Source: Dendrosporobacter quercicolus (GTDB taxonomy: Bacteria; Bacillota; Negativicutes; DSM-1736; Dendrosporobacteraceae). Taken from it: DNA of 64,000 nt. The first letter of the stretch is position 1; each line of letters starts with the position of its first letter. Under the pieces are notes generated by a model, which was not told where the DNA came from, searched no databases, and saw nothing but the letters and a program-made list of their open reading frames with translations. The DNA is taken from the NCBI RefSeq assembly GCF_900104455.1, contig NZ_FNHB01000001.1, positions 62,001 to 126,000 of the forward strand. Direction: 5' to 3'. Shown piece by piece: positions 63,202-64,000 of this stretch. Position numbers and translations under genes: made by a program.

Positions 63202-64000
63202 ATGAAATTGGAAATATTAGAATATCTACCTGAGGTGAACTCGGAACTACCCCCGCTTATCTTCATACATGGAGCTAATCATGGGGCCTGGTGTTGGCAA
63301 GAGCATTTCCTCCCCTATTTTTTTTCAAAAGAGTTTCCCTGTTATGCTCTTAGCTTTAGAGGACATGGCGGAAGTGAAGGTCATGAAAAACTTCATTCTT
63401 TTTCGTTGGCGGATTATATGGATGATGTACTTGAAACGATGAAATTTTTAAAAAATAAGCCGGTTCTCATTGGACATTCAATGGGAGGGGCGGTTGTTCA
63501 AAAGTTATTGCATTTGTATCCAGATAAAATAATAGCAGCAGTTCTAATCGCCTCTATTCCTCCCAATGGCATGTTAAGAGACTTATCGAGGTTAATTTTT
63601 ACTCGTTTTAAAGACATTACTCAAATGGTATTATTTCTCAGAGGGAAAAGTAGAAATTTCCCTGGCGGTATTTTTTTTTCCGAAAAACTACCAGTTGAAA
63701 AGACGGAGCGGTTTGTTAGGCTTTTGCAACCGGAATCGACTAAAGCACGTAACGATTTCTGTGGACAAATTGTTCCTGCGTTTTTAAGTACTAATGTGCC
63801 AATGTTAGTACTTGGTTCAAGGACAGATTGGTTTTTTCCTGAGAAAACTACTATTCATATTGGAAAGGCTTACAATGCAAAAACAGTTATTTTTCCTTTT
63901 ATGTGTCATGACATGATGCTAGATCCTAATTGGAAAATGGTTGCCGATCAAATTCTTGTTTTTTTGAATGAAGTTGTAGTTAAAGGCGAAAAGAAGAATA
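63202..64000 (+). CDS. Alpha/beta-hydrolase, possible trans-acting release enzyme (3' end outside window)
   Basis: The frame starts at an ATG 20 nt after the MFS stop (AAGGGAAG upstream) and is still open at the right edge, giving 266 codons. An alpha/beta-hydrolase fold: oxyanion region FIHGANHGAWCW, nucleophile elbow GHSMGG, acid in GSRTDWFF, and His in MCHDMM. PKS2 lacks a C-terminal thioesterase, so this protein is a candidate to release the chain, but a tailoring or detoxifying esterase is equally possible. Confidence 0.88.
   Translation, partial: MKLEILEYLPEVNSELPPLIFIHGANHGAWCWQEHFLPYFFSKEFPCYALSFRGHGGSEGHEKLHSFSLADYMDDVLETMKFLKNKPVLIGHSMGGAVVQKLLHLYPDKIIAAVLIASIPPNGMLRDLSRLIFTRFKDITQMVLFLRGKSRNFPGGIFFSEKLPVEKTERFVRLLQPESTKARNDFCGQIVPAFLSTNVPMLVLGSRTDWFFPEKTTIHIGKAYNAKTVIFPFMCHDMMLDPNWKMVADQILVFLNEVVVKGEKKN

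Noticed and set aside
1-64000. CRISPR arrays, tRNA or rRNA genes
   Set aside because: No regularly spaced repeats or cloverleaf-like sequences were seen by eye; a tool scan would be needed to be certain.

Overview
The window reads as chromosomal DNA of an endospore-forming anaerobic Firmicute, most likely a Negativicute of the Sporomusaceae type. This is inferred from a YunB-type sporulation protein, [FeFe] hydrogenases, a T-box tyrS, MutS2/ZapA, and a spike-RHS toxin. No rRNA, tRNA or CRISPR array was seen.

Region by region: (1) 1-7060 is the 3' part of a very large spike-RHS polymorphic toxin gene with a swapped-in AT-rich toxin tip and its immunity gene. (2) 7061-11100 is a scrap yard: a fragment of a second RHS toxin tip, a RAYT (Y1 transposase) element between REP-like ends, the tail of a large serine recombinase, an AT-rich 543-aa protein with a PD-(D/E)XK nuclease signature, a truncated DUF362 gene and transposase remnants. 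(3) 11127-29312 is conserved housekeeping DNA: zapA, DUF421, U32 peptidase, mutS2, ybaB, a class A PBP and yunB. It also holds a five-gene hydrogenase operon (sensory [FeFe] hydrogenase with PAS domain, SpoIIE-type phosphatase, two 2Fe-2S thioredoxin-fold proteins, group-B-like [FeFe] hydrogenase), then T-box-tyrS and yebC. (4) 29796-64000 is a biosynthetic gene cluster running off the right edge: loaP, a methyltransferase, two overlapping megasynthase genes (about 3,490 and 5,730 aa), a stand-alone ketosynthase, an MFS exporter and an alpha/beta-hydrolase.

The cluster is a trans-AT PKS/NRPS hybrid: no acyltransferase domain lies anywhere in the window. Domain order read from motifs: ACP-ACP-KS-DH-KR-ACP(no Ser)-ACP-KS-ACP-Cy-Cy | A(Ser)-PCP-Ox-Ox-KS0-ACP-KS-DH(inactive)-KR-ACP-KS-DH-KR-ACP-DUF-SH | KS0. 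The adenylation code reads as serine, so Cy and Ox domains should build an oxazole. The last two domains of the large protein, a GNAT-like DUF2156 fold and a tryptophanase/tyrosine phenol-lyase-like PLP domain, resemble the DUF-SH pair of leinamycin synthase LnmJ, where the PLP domain cleaves a cysteine adduct to leave a thiol on the polyketide. The predicted product is therefore a thiolated, oxazole-bearing polyketide.

LoaP, a NusG-family antiterminator, sits at the head of the cluster. Strong hairpins or terminators lie in the leader of the megasynthase operon (30474-30550) and between a good promoter and the last KS gene (59524-59716), which suggests processive antitermination controls the pathway.
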